This document shows, one piece after another, positions 37,594 through 46,318 of a stretch of 64,000 bases of DNA. The stretch comes from Bacteroidota bacterium. Lineage in GTDB: Bacteria > Bacteroidota > Bacteroidia > Bacteroidales > JAAUTT01. The stretch's first letter is position 1. Each line of letters starts with the position of its first letter. The position numbers and the translations under genes were made by a program. Location of the stretch: the NCBI GenBank assembly GCA_030706405.1, contig JAUZOO010000009.1, forward strand, positions 124,001 to 188,000. The letters are read 5' to 3'. The notes beneath the pieces are model-generated. The model did not search any database and was not told where the DNA came from. It saw nothing but the letters and a program-made list of their open reading frames with translations.

Positions 37594-38283
37594 TTATTTT
37601 AAGTCTGTGGAATATACTCTGTGTTGCGAGGATTGAATGATAACCTGTCGTGGTGATACCGGAGCACTTTTTAATGAATGGCTTGTGGTATAGTCGACCC
37701 AAGCCGTAAAATAGGTAGTTGCCGAATTATCTATGTAAGGAGTTTCGATAAACCCGACATCCTCTTTGGCAAGTGTGTAGTTGTCGTGGTATTTTTGCCA
37801 CACATCGAGGTAATAATGGCCGGGTGCAAGTCCGCCAATCAGGGCAATACCATCCTTGACGGTATAAGTTGCTGTTATTGGGTTCGATTGGTTTAGCCAG
37901 TTACTATAAGTGGCGTAGAGGGTTATGGTAGCCCCTTCAACGGCGTATTTTTTAGTGTATTCAAGAACCTGAATGGACAGTTGAGCTACTTCAATGGTGA
38001 TAGTGTAATAATTTACCATATCGTTTTTATACGCGGCTAATCTTACGGTGTATATGCCCGGGTGCTGGTAATAATGAGTAGGTTCCGGAATATTTGTGGT
38101 GAAGCCGTCACCAAAATCCCATTCAAAATCAGTGGCATTAGTTGAATAATTGATAAAAGAAACAACATCGCCGGTTGCAACCAGAGTTTGGGAGGCATCG
38201 AAGTCTGCCTTGGGTTCTAATACCGGGGTGCAACGTGCAAATAACAACATTGCTGAGACTAATAGTAAAGCTATTTTTTTCAT
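37594..38283 (-). CDS. PKD-domain surface or periplasmic protein, probable lipoprotein
   Basis: 229 residues from the ATG at 38281-38283. An upstream ATG adds 10 residues before the signal peptide MKKIALLLVSAMLLF. Cys18 follows F-A-R, a weak lipobox because of the Arg at -1. Residues about 25-95 are a PKD domain with the diagnostic W-D-F-G-D-G. The rest resembles a beta-sandwich with a G-x-Y-Y-L-D-V-W segment. It is probably exposed at the cell surface and binds carbohydrate or protein. The partner is unknown. It is downstream of araA but separated by a terminator. Confidence 0.75.
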   Translation of the reverse strand: MKKIALLLVSAMLLFARCTPVLEPKADFDASQTLVATGDVVSFINYSTNATDFEWDFGDGFTTNIPEPTHYYQHPGIYTVRLAAYKNDMVNYYTITIEVAQLSIQVLEYTKKYAVEGATITLYATYSNWLNQSNPITATYTVKDGIALIGGLAPGHYYLDVWQKYHDNYTLAKEDVGFIETPYIDNSATTYFTAWVDYTTSHSLKSAPVSPRQVIIQSSQHRVYSTDLK

Positions 38284-38357
38284 AGTTGGAGATTTTATTA
38301 TAAAGAGAGGCAAATCTTATGCCAGACAGAAGTGTCTCTTGGGCAGAAACAAATAAA

Positions 38358-38381
38358 AAGGCCGGACAAGTGCCCGGCCTT
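38358..38381 (-). terminator. Intrinsic terminator after araA
   Basis: AAGGCCGG (38358-38365) pairs with CCGGCCTT (38374-38381). On the minus strand a TTTTTATTT tract follows. It starts 21 bases after the araA stop. Confidence 0.85.
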
Positions 38382-38402
38382 ACTTTTGAGAGAATGATAT
38401 TA

Positions 38403-39908
38403 TTATAATCCTTTAGCAAGCATATAATACATTTCGTTCCATTGAAGTTCTTTTTTGAACTGAGAAACGCAGGTGTCTTTGTCGATGTGCAGGAATTCAA
38501 CTCCGGCCATTTCGGCAAAGTCTTCGATGAATTCGGCAGTGATTGCCTGGCTAAATGCGCTGTGGTGAGCACCTCCGGCATAAATCCATGCAGCAGCCGA
38601 AGTTTTAAGGTCGGGCTGAGGAATCCATAATGCGCTTGCAACTGGCAGCTTAGGCATTTTTTCGTCAGGAATAACACAGTCGAGCGAGTTGGTAATAATG
38701 CGGAAGCGGTTACCCATGTCCACAAGGGTGGTGTTGATAGCCGGACCTGCAGGGGTGTTGAATACCAAACGGGCAGGAGCATCTTTACCGCCGATACCCA
38801 ATGGGTGAACTTCGAGGCGAGGTTTGTCCGAAGCAATGGTAGGACAAACTTCGAGCATGTGAGAACCAAGAGCTTTCGGTCCGCTAGGATCGAGGTGGTA
38901 AGTGTAATCTTCCATGAACGAACAACCGCCGTTAAGACCATGTCCCATTACTTTGAGTGCACGTACCAGCGCCGATTGTTTCCAGTCGCCTTCGGCACCA
39001 AAACCGAAGCCCGAAGCCATCATACGTTGCGATGCCAAACCTGGCAACTGAGCCAAACCGTTCAGGTCTTCAAAAGTGTTGGTATATGCGCCGAATCCAC
39101 CTTCGGTTAAGAATTTACGAAGCGCAATTTCAAGACGTGCCTGGTAGCGAACATTTTCATAGTATTTGCCACCTTGTTGTCCGTCTTTGGCAACGTCATA
39201 AGTCTGATCGTATTCTTTTAAAAGGGCATCAATATCGTTGTTGGAAACGCTATTCACAATTTTAACAAGGTCGCCAACGCCAAAGGTGTTAACCGAAAGC
39301 CCGAATTTAATTTGAGCTTCTACTTTGTCGCCTTCGGTAACGGCAACTTCACGCATGTTGTCGCCAAAGCGGGCAACTTTCATGTTTTGGAAATCGTACC
39401 ATGCGGCAGCAGCACGGGTCCATACGCCAATACGTTCCTGAACTTCGGCTTCTTTCCAGTGTCCAACAACCACTTTACGGTTTATGCGCAAACGGGTCAT
39501 GATGAAACCATGTTCGCGGTCGCCGTGTGCCGACTGATTCAGGTTCATGAAGTCCATGTCGATTTCGCTCCATGGCAGGTTTTGGTTGTATTGGGTGTGA
39601 AGGTGAAGAATAGGTTTGTTAAGAATCTTCAGCCCGTTAATCCACATCTTGGAAGGCGAAAAGGTGTGGCACCAGGTGATAATACCGATACAGTTGCGGC
39701 TTGAATTAGCGTCAATACACAAGTTGGTAATTTCTTCGGGACTTTTAAGCACCGGTTTGAAAACTACGGTTACCGGAATCTGAGCCGATTTATTGAAAAA
39801 GTCGGCAATTTCTTTTGAGTGTTCCGCAACCTGAGCTAATGTTTCCGGTCCGTATAAATGCTGGCTACCTGTGGCAAACCAAACTTCTAATTTTTTAAGG
39901 TCAATCAT
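38403..39908 (-). CDS. araA: L-arabinose isomerase
   Basis: 501 residues, exactly the family's usual size. Recognisable blocks are the N-terminal [24 protein letters not shown], and [11 protein letters not shown] with a metal-ligand Glu. Later come the E-D-Y-T-Y-H segment and the G-G-A-H-H-S-A-F-S metal-site histidines. It converts L-arabinose to L-ribulose. No araB, araD, transporter or AraR-type regulator is in the window, so it stands alone between a PKD lipoprotein and an unknown gene. The isolated setting is unusual because ara genes are normally clustered. Confidence 0.95.
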   Translation of the reverse strand: MIDLKKLEVWFATGSQHLYGPETLAQVAEHSKEIADFFNKSAQIPVTVVFKPVLKSPEEITNLCIDANSSRNCIGIITWCHTFSPSKMWINGLKILNKPILHLHTQYNQNLPWSEIDMDFMNLNQSAHGDREHGFIMTRLRINRKVVVGHWKEAEVQERIGVWTRAAAAWYDFQNMKVARFGDNMREVAVTEGDKVEAQIKFGLSVNTFGVGDLVKIVNSVSNNDIDALLKEYDQTYDVAKDGQQGGKYYENVRYQARLEIALRKFLTEGGFGAYTNTFEDLNGLAQLPGLASQRMMASGFGFGAEGDWKQSALVRALKVMGHGLNGGCSFMEDYTYHLDPSGPKALGSHMLEVCPTIASDKPRLEVHPLGIGGKDAPARLVFNTPAGPAINTTLVDMGNRFRIITNSLDCVIPDEKMPKLPVASALWIPQPDLKTSAAAWIYAGGAHHSAFSQAITAEFIEDFAEMAGVEFLHIDKDTCVSQFKKELQWNEMYYMLAKGL

Positions 39909-40238
39909 TGTTTAGTGTTTTATGAATTATTTAGTTTTTGAAATGATAATACAGCACAATATTACGAAACGAATTGAAAAAATAAAACGTTTTTTTTACA
40001 CTTTTTAACTTATTCGCTAACATTCTTTTGCATGAAGCGTGTTGTGATATAATACCGATTTGGCACTCAATATTTAACGTGTATGCTGCTCTGTAAATTT
40101 CAGGGTTGTCAGATGAGTAGGGAACCTATCTGTTTGTTTTGGATTTTGTGATTCCTTTGGTAACTTCGTTCTTTATAGGAGTGAATATCTCAAAAACTAC
40201 CTTTAATAAACAACTTACTTACTATTTAAAATTGCAAA
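39909..40238. other. Divergent intergenic region araA / 227-aa gene
   Basis: About 330 bases between divergent genes. No ORF, RNA gene or repeat seen. A weak TAACTTCG around 40160 could be a degenerate -7 element for the plus-strand gene. No convincing promoter is seen for araA, which may use a regulated, non-consensus promoter. Confidence 0.4.
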
Positions 40239-40922
40239 ATGATGAAAAAGGTTATCCTGTTACTTTTGTTTACCGGTATTAATGTTTCATTGCTGTTTTC
40301 ACAAATTGATGAGAAGATGTCCAATGCTTATCTCGAATATAAAATTGTGAAGAACAGAGAAATGTATAATGGTTCAGACTATTCGAGAATAGAGGGTTCA
40401 GCCTATTTTCCGGAAGAGTTTGTTAATGGCAAAGTGTTTTTATTGACGGGCGATTCGTTGCGGGTATCGCTGCGATACGATCTTTTTCAGGACCAGGTTG
40501 AATTTAAAGATAAAGAGAAAATATTGTGGCTCGCTCCTGCGAATGTTAAGTCAGTACAGGTGGCAGACGAAATGATGGAAGTACACAATTATATGAAAGG
40601 AGATAAAGCTGTAACCGGCTATTTTGTCTGTGTTAAATGCGGAAAAAATTCGTTACTGAAAAAGCAATCTGTACGGTTTGTTTCGGCAGATGCTCCAAAG
40701 GCTTTTCAGGAAACCCGCCCCGCCCGGTTTGAAAAAAACGACGACGAATATTATTTAAAAACCGCCGATGGTCAGTTTTTTAAGGCTAAAAACAAAAGTG
40801 ACCTGGAAGACAATTTTGCTGGGAAACAACAGGTAAGTGCATTCATCAAAACCAATAAGATAAAAGCTGGGAAAGAAAAAGACTTGTTAAAACTGGTAGA
40901 CTATCTCAATACACTCGATTAA
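40239..40922 (+). CDS. Exported protein of unknown function (227 aa)
   Basis: A clear Sec signal peptide (MMKKVILLLLFTGINVSLLFS, cleavage near residue 21) precedes about 205 residues of mixed alpha/beta character with one C-V-K-C pair. I do not recognise the domain. It is probably periplasmic. The N-terminal part of the mature protein (A-Y-L-E-Y-K-I, then G-S-A-Y-F-P-E-E-F) looks like the start of a beta-sandwich, and the C-terminus is lysine-rich. A hairpin follows, so it is likely transcribed alone. Confidence 0.7.
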   Translation: MMKKVILLLLFTGINVSLLFSQIDEKMSNAYLEYKIVKNREMYNGSDYSRIEGSAYFPEEFVNGKVFLLTGDSLRVSLRYDLFQDQVEFKDKEKILWLAPANVKSVQVADEMMEVHNYMKGDKAVTGYFVCVKCGKNSLLKKQSVRFVSADAPKAFQETRPARFEKNDDEYYLKTADGQFFKAKNKSDLEDNFAGKQQVSAFIKTNKIKAGKEKDLLKLVDYLNTLD

Positions 40923-40931
40923 TCATTGTTG

Positions 40932-40979
40932 AAATGCCGCGGATTGTATGCTGTAGAATGTATGCAATCCGTGACATTT
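40932..40979 (+). terminator. Hairpin after the 227-aa gene
   Basis: GCGGATTG (40939-40946) pairs with CAATCCGT (40965-40972, one G-U), with outer AAATG/CATTT pairing (40932-40936 and 40975-40979), followed by a T-run. Confidence 0.65.
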
Positions 40980-41209
40980 TTTGTTTATGTAGAATGATTC
41001 TAATTTTTACTTTTTTGTTTAATTTATATCGGTATTTATTGTGGGTTTTAAAGATTCGTGCTATTTTGTAAACGTCTTAACCGGAATGACGTTCAGAATG
41101 TTGGGTTAATAGAAGAGATGAGATGGCGTAAAGCCTTGTTGAACGTTGGCTGTAAAGGTTGAGATGGATTAGATACTTAAGCATAAAGTTAACCAAAACT
41201 ATATTGATT

Positions 41210-41890
41210 ATGGCAAGACAACTCTATCAACGTGATTCTGCAGCATTTCATCTGAATGCCACCCGTCGGCACATTCGTTTGGCCCGCCAGCAAAAAGGAG
41301 CCGAAGGTTTTGCTGATGCAATCCAACCCTTTTTCCTCGACCTTCAGGAAAAACAAAAGCTTACCGTGCAGGCCAATCAACAGCGCGAAGATACTTACGA
41401 TGACATTATGTACGCCGATCAGGCTCTTGACGATGCCATCCGTACCACGTACGAAACCTGCAAGCAGTACGACCGTAACCATCCGGGCGAGGCGCTGGTG
41501 CTGAAAATATTTCCTAATGGAACGTTTTCAGAGATCGTTAACATGCCTTATGCCGAGGAGCCATTGGCTGCCGATCGTATCGCCGTCTCCATCGAAAACC
41601 TTGGAGAGAAACATCCTGTGTATTCTTTAGTGGCTGATTTGCGGGCTAAGATAGCAGGTGTAAATGCTACGCTCGAAGCCTATAAGCAAAACCTCACGCA
41701 TCTAACCCATGCACAGGTTGCTGAAGAAGCTTCCAAAGCCTCGTTGCGCCAGCAATATGAATTTAACTACCTGGATGCTCGCAAGCAATTAGGTACAACG
41801 TATGCCGAACGCATTTTTCCACAACTGAGTGTGCGTAGCAAAACCACCACCGAAGAAGAAGCTGCTACCGCAACCTCCGCAACAAAATAG
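41210..41890 (+). CDS. Helical hypothetical protein beside a palindrome cluster (226 aa)
   Basis: The frame opens at 41159, but the ATG at 41210 is preferred because the added 17 residues look random. The protein has no signal peptide or membrane segment, is rich in Ala, Gln, Glu and Arg, and is predicted to be mostly alpha-helical with coiled-coil-like stretches (about 30-75 and 150-200). The C-terminal 20 residues are low-complexity Thr/Ala/Glu. I do not recognise a family. By eye its GC content is higher than the flanking intergenic DNA. Directly downstream lie a terminator and several related palindromes, so it might be tied to that repeat cluster. Confidence 0.7.
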   Translation: MARQLYQRDSAAFHLNATRRHIRLARQQKGAEGFADAIQPFFLDLQEKQKLTVQANQQREDTYDDIMYADQALDDAIRTTYETCKQYDRNHPGEALVLKIFPNGTFSEIVNMPYAEEPLAADRIAVSIENLGEKHPVYSLVADLRAKIAGVNATLEAYKQNLTHLTHAQVAEEASKASLRQQYEFNYLDARKQLGTTYAERIFPQLSVRSKTTTEEEAATATSATK

Positions 41891-41932
41891 GAAGGCTTAA
41901 AAAGGCGCAGCAATGTATTGTTGCTCGTTCAT

Positions 41933-42180
41933 AACGCTTTAAAAGTACGTTACCTCACCGTGTAACGTACTTTTTTTGTTTTGGTGTGGCGCTACCACGT
42001 GTTGCAGCGTACTTTTAAGATTTAGATGCATATTACCACTGATTGTAGCCTGTATCTCAACCTTTAAAAGCGACCCGTATTCCGTAGCAGACTACTTGCC
42101 AAGCTTTAAAAGCTCGTAACATTTCGGCGTAATGTGCTTTTAAAGCTTGAATAATGCTCTGCGTTCCGCGGTAATGCGTT
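41933..42180. repeat. Cluster of related palindromic elements
   Basis: The 9-mer CTTTAAAAG occurs at 41937-41945, 42062-42070 and 42104-42112, and its reverse complement at 42137-42145, with a truncated version at 42012-42019. Two units form full hairpins: 41941-41953 with 41962-41974 (13-base arms) and 42100-42113 with 42136-42149 (14-base perfect arms). Inner sequences are also related (CGTTAC...GTAACG and CGTAAC...GTAATG). A further degenerate half (GTAATGCGTTTTGAGG) ends near 42187. No ORF is present. Confidence 0.75.
41941..41974 (+). terminator. Hairpin terminator after the 226-aa gene
   Basis: AAAAGTACGTTAC pairs with GTAACGTACTTTT around the loop CTCACCGT and is followed by TTTGTTTTGG. 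It is the first unit of the palindrome cluster and can also act as an intrinsic terminator. Confidence 0.75.
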
Positions 42181-42263
42181 TTGAGGACTTGGAAGCAGTT
42201 GACAACAAAAAGTTTTGTTGTTTTTGTTTGGAGGGGAAGTGATAATTGTGAAATATTTGTAAA

Positions 42264-42291
42264 AGAACCAAGAACCAAGAACCAAGAACCA
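42264..42291. repeat. Heptamer tandem repeat (AGAACCA x4)
   Basis: Four exact copies of AGAACCA are followed by AGAAATT. The array ends 15 bases before the start codon of the GH28 gene, so it probably lies in its 5' leader. Copy number of such short repeats can change by slippage. Confidence 0.9.
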
Positions 42292-42306
42292 AGAAATTTG
42301 CATTAT

Positions 42307-43722
42307 ATGAATTCAAAAAGCTCTCGCAGAAATTTTTTAAGAACTGCCGGACAGGGAATAATAGCCGTGCCTCTGGCTGCATCATTAACAAGTTTTACCG
42401 AAGATTCCGGTTCTGGGGTATCGGGTCGGAAAGAACTTCTCACTCCAAAAAATAATGGCATTAGCTTAAACATTCGCGATTTTGGAGCTGTTGGCGATGG
42501 CGTAACCAAGGATACTGCGGCGATACAGCAAGCCATTGATCGTTGCTGGGTGCTGGGTGGAGGCGAAGTCATTGTCCCTTCCGGAAATTACCTCACAGGA
42601 GCTGTTGCCTTAAAATCGAACGTTACACTTCGGCTCGAGAAAGATGCCATTCTTTCAGGTTCCGCTGAATTCGCCGACTATCCGGTAATGCAGGTTCGCT
42701 GGGAAGGAAAATGGATTCAGGGGCACGTTGGTTTAATTTACGCCATTGATGCTGAAAATATAGGTATTGTCGGGTCGGGAAAAATTGCAGGAAATCATGT
42801 ATTGGGAGGTCGTCCCAATACTCAGAATCCGTTGCGCCATCCGGCACTGATCGAACCCATGGGATGTAAAAATATTCGGTTCGAAGGTTTCTCAACCGAT
42901 TATCACCTGATGTGGTCGCTCCATCCGACATATTGCGAAAATATCATAATTAAAAGCCTTACCATACGGAGTACCGGTGGAAATGGAGACGGCATCGACA
43001 TTGATTCGTGCAAAAATGTACGCATCGATGGCTGTGATATTGCTACCGGCGATGATTGCATTTCGCTTAAATCGGGACGCGGCATGGAAGGTTATACGTT
43101 GCTCAGAACTACCGAGAATGTTGAAATTACCAACTGTACCTTTGCCGATTCTATTTTTGCGTGCATCGGTATTGGTAGCGAAACGTCGGGAGGCATACGC
43201 AATGTGCACATAAAAAATTGTAGGTTCACGGCAGCCAAAACGCATGCTATCTACATTAAAAGTCGTCCGGGACGCGGGGCGTTCATCGAAAATATTATTG
43301 CCGAAGATCTCGACGTTGAGCGAACTCAGGGTGGTTTTCTGCGGTTTAATATCCTTGCCAGCGGTATACAGGATCAGAATCCTGTTCCCGGCGACGAAGG
43401 TATTCCTACAATTAAGAATTTCAGGTTTTCCCGAATCCGGGTAAAAGACGTACCTGTGCTGGTTGATGGAACCTTTATCCATCCTTCGAAACCGCTTGAT
43501 GGATTTATTTTTGAGGATGTGAGCGGAACCTGTTTCAAGGGAATAACTTTGGCAAACATAAAAAAAGCCGTCATAAGGAATCTTAACGTTACCGGATATA
43601 GCGGTCCGCTGATTGGTATCAATAATGTTTCCGGTAAAGGGCTTGATGGAGCTGTTGCGATTGCTCCTCCCAAGATTCCCGATCCCGTTTCTGTTGGTAA
43701 TCCACCGTATCAGCTTAAATAA
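42307..43722 (+). CDS. GH28-family (polygalacturonase-like) protein, Tat-exported
   Basis: 471 residues from the ATG at 42307. The open frame begins 42 codons earlier but would include the heptamer repeat. A twin-arginine signal is present (S-R-R-N-F-L at 6-11, then a hydrophobic stretch). A pectate-lyase-type N-terminal block (I-R-D-F-G-A-V-G-D-G) leads into a right-handed beta-helix with D-G-I-D-I-D-S and T-G-D-D-C-I-S, which carry the GH28 acidic residues. The family's G-H-G and R-x-K sites read I-F-A and Y-I-K here, so catalysis may differ. Probable role: cleavage of pectic or related uronate-containing glycans in the periplasm or outside the cell. Confidence 0.85.
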   Translation: MNSKSSRRNFLRTAGQGIIAVPLAASLTSFTEDSGSGVSGRKELLTPKNNGISLNIRDFGAVGDGVTKDTAAIQQAIDRCWVLGGGEVIVPSGNYLTGAVALKSNVTLRLEKDAILSGSAEFADYPVMQVRWEGKWIQGHVGLIYAIDAENIGIVGSGKIAGNHVLGGRPNTQNPLRHPALIEPMGCKNIRFEGFSTDYHLMWSLHPTYCENIIIKSLTIRSTGGNGDGIDIDSCKNVRIDGCDIATGDDCISLKSGRGMEGYTLLRTTENVEITNCTFADSIFACIGIGSETSGGIRNVHIKNCRFTAAKTHAIYIKSRPGRGAFIENIIAEDLDVERTQGGFLRFNILASGIQDQNPVPGDEGIPTIKNFRFSRIRVKDVPVLVDGTFIHPSKPLDGFIFEDVSGTCFKGITLANIKKAVIRNLNVTGYSGPLIGINNVSGKGLDGAVAIAPPKIPDPVSVGNPPYQLK

Positions 43723-43927
43723 GGATGGTTATGAATCTTAAATTTTGAATAATGGCTTCATTCAAATGCTTGTATATTTGTTAATAAGTTGTAAAGTAGT
43801 TGTAGAACATTATTTTTTAACATTTAATGTTATTCTAAAGGTTAACGTAATGATTTGTTGATGTAAAATGATGAATATATTAAACTAATGGTAAATAAGG
43901 CTTAAGGTTTAACTAACAAATAGGGGA

Positions 43928-43935
43928 TACTTTTG
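43928..43935 (+). promoter_or_regulatory. -7 element upstream of the PHP lipoprotein gene
   Basis: TACTTTTG, exact TAnnTTTG, 49 bases before the ATG at 43985. The upstream half of the 43723-43984 gap is AT-rich with no other signal. Confidence 0.55.
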
Positions 43936-43984
43936 GATATATTGAAAAATAAACCATTAAATCTCAAATTTAACTCTTTTTGTT

Positions 43985-45631
43985 ATGAATCAAGTAAGTT
44001 TTATTAAGGTTCCGGACATGCTTGAACAGCGCAGTCATGTGAATTTCATTCAGACATTAAATCCTTTGAAATGGGCGGTTGCCATGTTTGTGGGAACAAC
44101 CCTGTTGTCAGCCTGTCAGAAGAATGACAACGGGTCGTCAACAACGGAAGCTTCTCCTGTTTTCGGTACATATATTACCGGCGATTTTCATCAGCATACT
44201 ACGTATACTGATGGCTCTTGGTCGATAGGGTATGTTATGGCTAAAAATAATAGTTATAATCTGGATTTTTGGGTTAACAGTGAACATGGAGGCGGATTTA
44301 CCACTAACGGGGCCGCATCGGGTACAGATAAAAATACAACTAAATATTGGGACCAGTACACCCCTAATCCGATTCTCGGAACCGTAGTTATGAGTGGAGC
44401 CCACCAAGTAATGTGGCGCTGGCAGTGTATCCGCGATTCATCATTTAAACAGGTACTCGCGGCTCGGGCATTGTATTCATCTAAAGTGATTTTTCAGGGA
44501 CTCGAAATGAATGTTCCTGGTCATGAACATGCCAGTACAGGAATTCTTACCAATCAGTTTGTCACCAATCCGAATGTTAATCCTATTGCTGAATTCGAAT
44601 ATCGTTTTGATAATAATGATGCTGACGTTACTGGCGGATTGACCCAGGGATGGACAAAAAGTACCAATACCGGTCATGCCAAGGCTTTGGAAGCTATTTC
44701 GTGGCTGCAAACCAACCATCGTTATCGTAGTTGGGTGATTCCGGCACATCCGGAACGGAAAAACTTATATTCTATTTCTGATTTTCGCGATTTAAACAAT
44801 GCCGGACCGGATGTATTTTTTGGATTTGAAAGTATGCCAGGCCATCAGAAAGTTGCCGACCGTGGTGAGTATAAAGCTGCAAGCGGCACTTATGGTACCT
44901 GTACTTACGGTGGAGTTGGTAAAATGTCGGCACAGGTTGGCGGATTATGGGATGCTATGTTAAGCGAAGGCCGTCATTTTTGGTTATTTGCCAATTCTGA
45001 TTTCCACGATACCATTGGGGATTTTTATCCGGGTGAATATCAAAAGAATTATATCTCTGTAAAGTCGAAAGACCCGCAGGCTATTGTTGACGGGATGCGT
45101 TCGGGGAATGTTTTCATTGTTGCCGGAAACCTTATCGACGGACTTCAGTATTCAATCGGAAGCGCTGTGATGGGACAAACGTATAATGCCAACGATAATT
45201 CCGTTACTATTAAAATCAGGGTTCATGATAATGATAAACTTAACCACCTTGATATTATTGGCGGCTCATGGACAGGCTATGTTTATAAAGGCGATGCCAA
45301 ATATACTGTTGACGATGTAACTGCTACGACTAAAGTTGTTGCTCGTTTTGGATCAACGGCGGCAGCAGCAGATGCTAATGGTATTGCTACCCAAACCTGG
45401 AACGATAACGGTGGGTGGAAGGAAATGTCGTTTACTGTTTTGGCAACCAGTGATATGTATTACCGTTTGCGTGGTACCAACTGGGGACTAAATGTTACCA
45501 ACCAAACCGATAATGTTGGCAATCCGTTGGCCGACAATCTGATTGTTAATACGCGTGCCGAAGCTCTTAAAGATCTATGGTTTTATTCAAACCCTATTTG
45601 GGTAAAAGCTAAAGGAAGCAAAAAGAAATAA
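43985..45631 (+). CDS. PHP-domain lipoprotein (predicted metal-dependent phosphoesterase)
   Basis: 548 residues. A long N-region is followed by a hydrophobic segment and the lipobox L-S-A-C with Cys44. The PHP motifs are D-F-H-Q-H-T-T-Y-T-D-G (68-77, metal ligands H69, H71, D76), then W-V-N-S-E-H-G, I-P-A-H-P-E-R, and A-N-S-D-F-H-D. The C-terminal third (from about residue 400) is a beta-rich domain. PHP proteins hydrolyse phosphoesters using two or three metal ions. A lipid-anchored, exported one is less usual than the cytoplasmic types. It lies downstream of the GH28 gene but with its own promoter. Confidence 0.8.
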   Translation: MNQVSFIKVPDMLEQRSHVNFIQTLNPLKWAVAMFVGTTLLSACQKNDNGSSTTEASPVFGTYITGDFHQHTTYTDGSWSIGYVMAKNNSYNLDFWVNSEHGGGFTTNGAASGTDKNTTKYWDQYTPNPILGTVVMSGAHQVMWRWQCIRDSSFKQVLAARALYSSKVIFQGLEMNVPGHEHASTGILTNQFVTNPNVNPIAEFEYRFDNNDADVTGGLTQGWTKSTNTGHAKALEAISWLQTNHRYRSWVIPAHPERKNLYSISDFRDLNNAGPDVFFGFESMPGHQKVADRGEYKAASGTYGTCTYGGVGKMSAQVGGLWDAMLSEGRHFWLFANSDFHDTIGDFYPGEYQKNYISVKSKDPQAIVDGMRSGNVFIVAGNLIDGLQYSIGSAVMGQTYNANDNSVTIKIRVHDNDKLNHLDIIGGSWTGYVYKGDAKYTVDDVTATTKVVARFGSTAAAADANGIATQTWNDNGGWKEMSFTVLATSDMYYRLRGTNWGLNVTNQTDNVGNPLADNLIVNTRAEALKDLWFYSNPIWVKAKGSKKK

Positions 45632-45645
45632 GTGGAATAAAAAAT

Positions 45646-45678
45646 AAAAGCGCCATTCCTGACCTGAGTGGCGCTTTT
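45646..45678. terminator. Terminator between the PHP and thioredoxin genes
   Basis: AAAAGCGCCA (45646-45655) pairs with TGGCGCTTTT (45669-45678) around a 13-base loop and has A and T runs on both sides. It is suitable for both convergent genes. Confidence 0.88.
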
Positions 45679-45700
45679 TGTATGTTTAAAGGTGGTGTTA

Positions 45701-46216
45701 TTATTTTAGCTGAGCTTTAATTATATTAACCATTTTTTGAAATTCTTCTTCGGAGTAACCGACACTTTGAAAAACAATCTTTCCTTCCTTATTGATGACA
45801 ATATTCCGGGGAATATATTTGGAAGCAAATAAGTTGTAGATTGAAGCTTGAGGGTCGGGGAAGATAGGGAACGTAAAACCTTTCACTTTTTTGAAGGCGT
45901 CCATTTCTTCGCGGGAATGTTTTCGGCCGAAAGCCAGAATCATAAATTTATCGGTTTTGAGCGGTTGCCATAAAAGCGATTCTACTTTAGGCATTTCCAA
46001 CATGCATGGGCCGCACCATGTGGCAAAGAAGTTTAGAAGTACAACTTTCCCTTTGTAATCAGCAATTTTAAGGAGTTGACCATTATCCTGTGCAAATGAA
46101 AATGATGGAACATCCTGTCCGATTTTAGTCAGGGTTGAAGCTTTTTCGTCGTCCTGACCAAAAGAGTTGCCAGCAACGAATATCAGAAGAACGAAAAAAA
46201 GAAGGTTTTTCATCAT
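45701..46216 (-). CDS. TlpA/ResA-like thiol-disulfide oxidoreductase
   Basis: 171 residues. The signal peptide (MMKNLLFFVLLIFVAGNSFG) is followed by a thioredoxin fold with the redox site W-C-G-P-C (C68, C71) and the preceding N-F-F-A-T. Either of the first two ATGs could be used. Exported TlpA-type proteins reduce disulfides in the periplasm, for example during cytochrome c maturation, or act against oxidative stress. The specific target is unknown. The upstream hairpin separates it from lpdA. Confidence 0.88.
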   Translation of the reverse strand: MMKNLLFFVLLIFVAGNSFGQDDEKASTLTKIGQDVPSFSFAQDNGQLLKIADYKGKVVLLNFFATWCGPCMLEMPKVESLLWQPLKTDKFMILAFGRKHSREEMDAFKKVKGFTFPIFPDPQASIYNLFASKYIPRNIVINKEGKIVFQSVGYSEEEFQKMVNIIKAQLK

Positions 46217-46252
46217 AGGGAGTTTTATAGGGTTAAAGAAGATTAGATTGAA

Positions 46253-46307
46253 AAACGCGAAGAAGCAATGTTGGGCACTTGTCCGGAAAATTGACTTCTT
46301 CGCGTTT
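46253..46307 (-). terminator. Terminator after lpdA
   Basis: AAACGCGAAGAAG (46253-46265) pairs with CTTCTTCGCGTTT (46295-46307). The loop is 29 bases. On the minus strand the stem is followed by TTCAATC after a TTTTT run. Confidence 0.75.
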
Positions 46308-46318
46308 GTTTATGGATA

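Noticed and set aside
38138-38941. 267-codon open frame on the minus strand
   Set aside because: It overlaps the 3' half of araA and the 5' end of the PKD gene in another frame and its translation is low in normal domain patterns.
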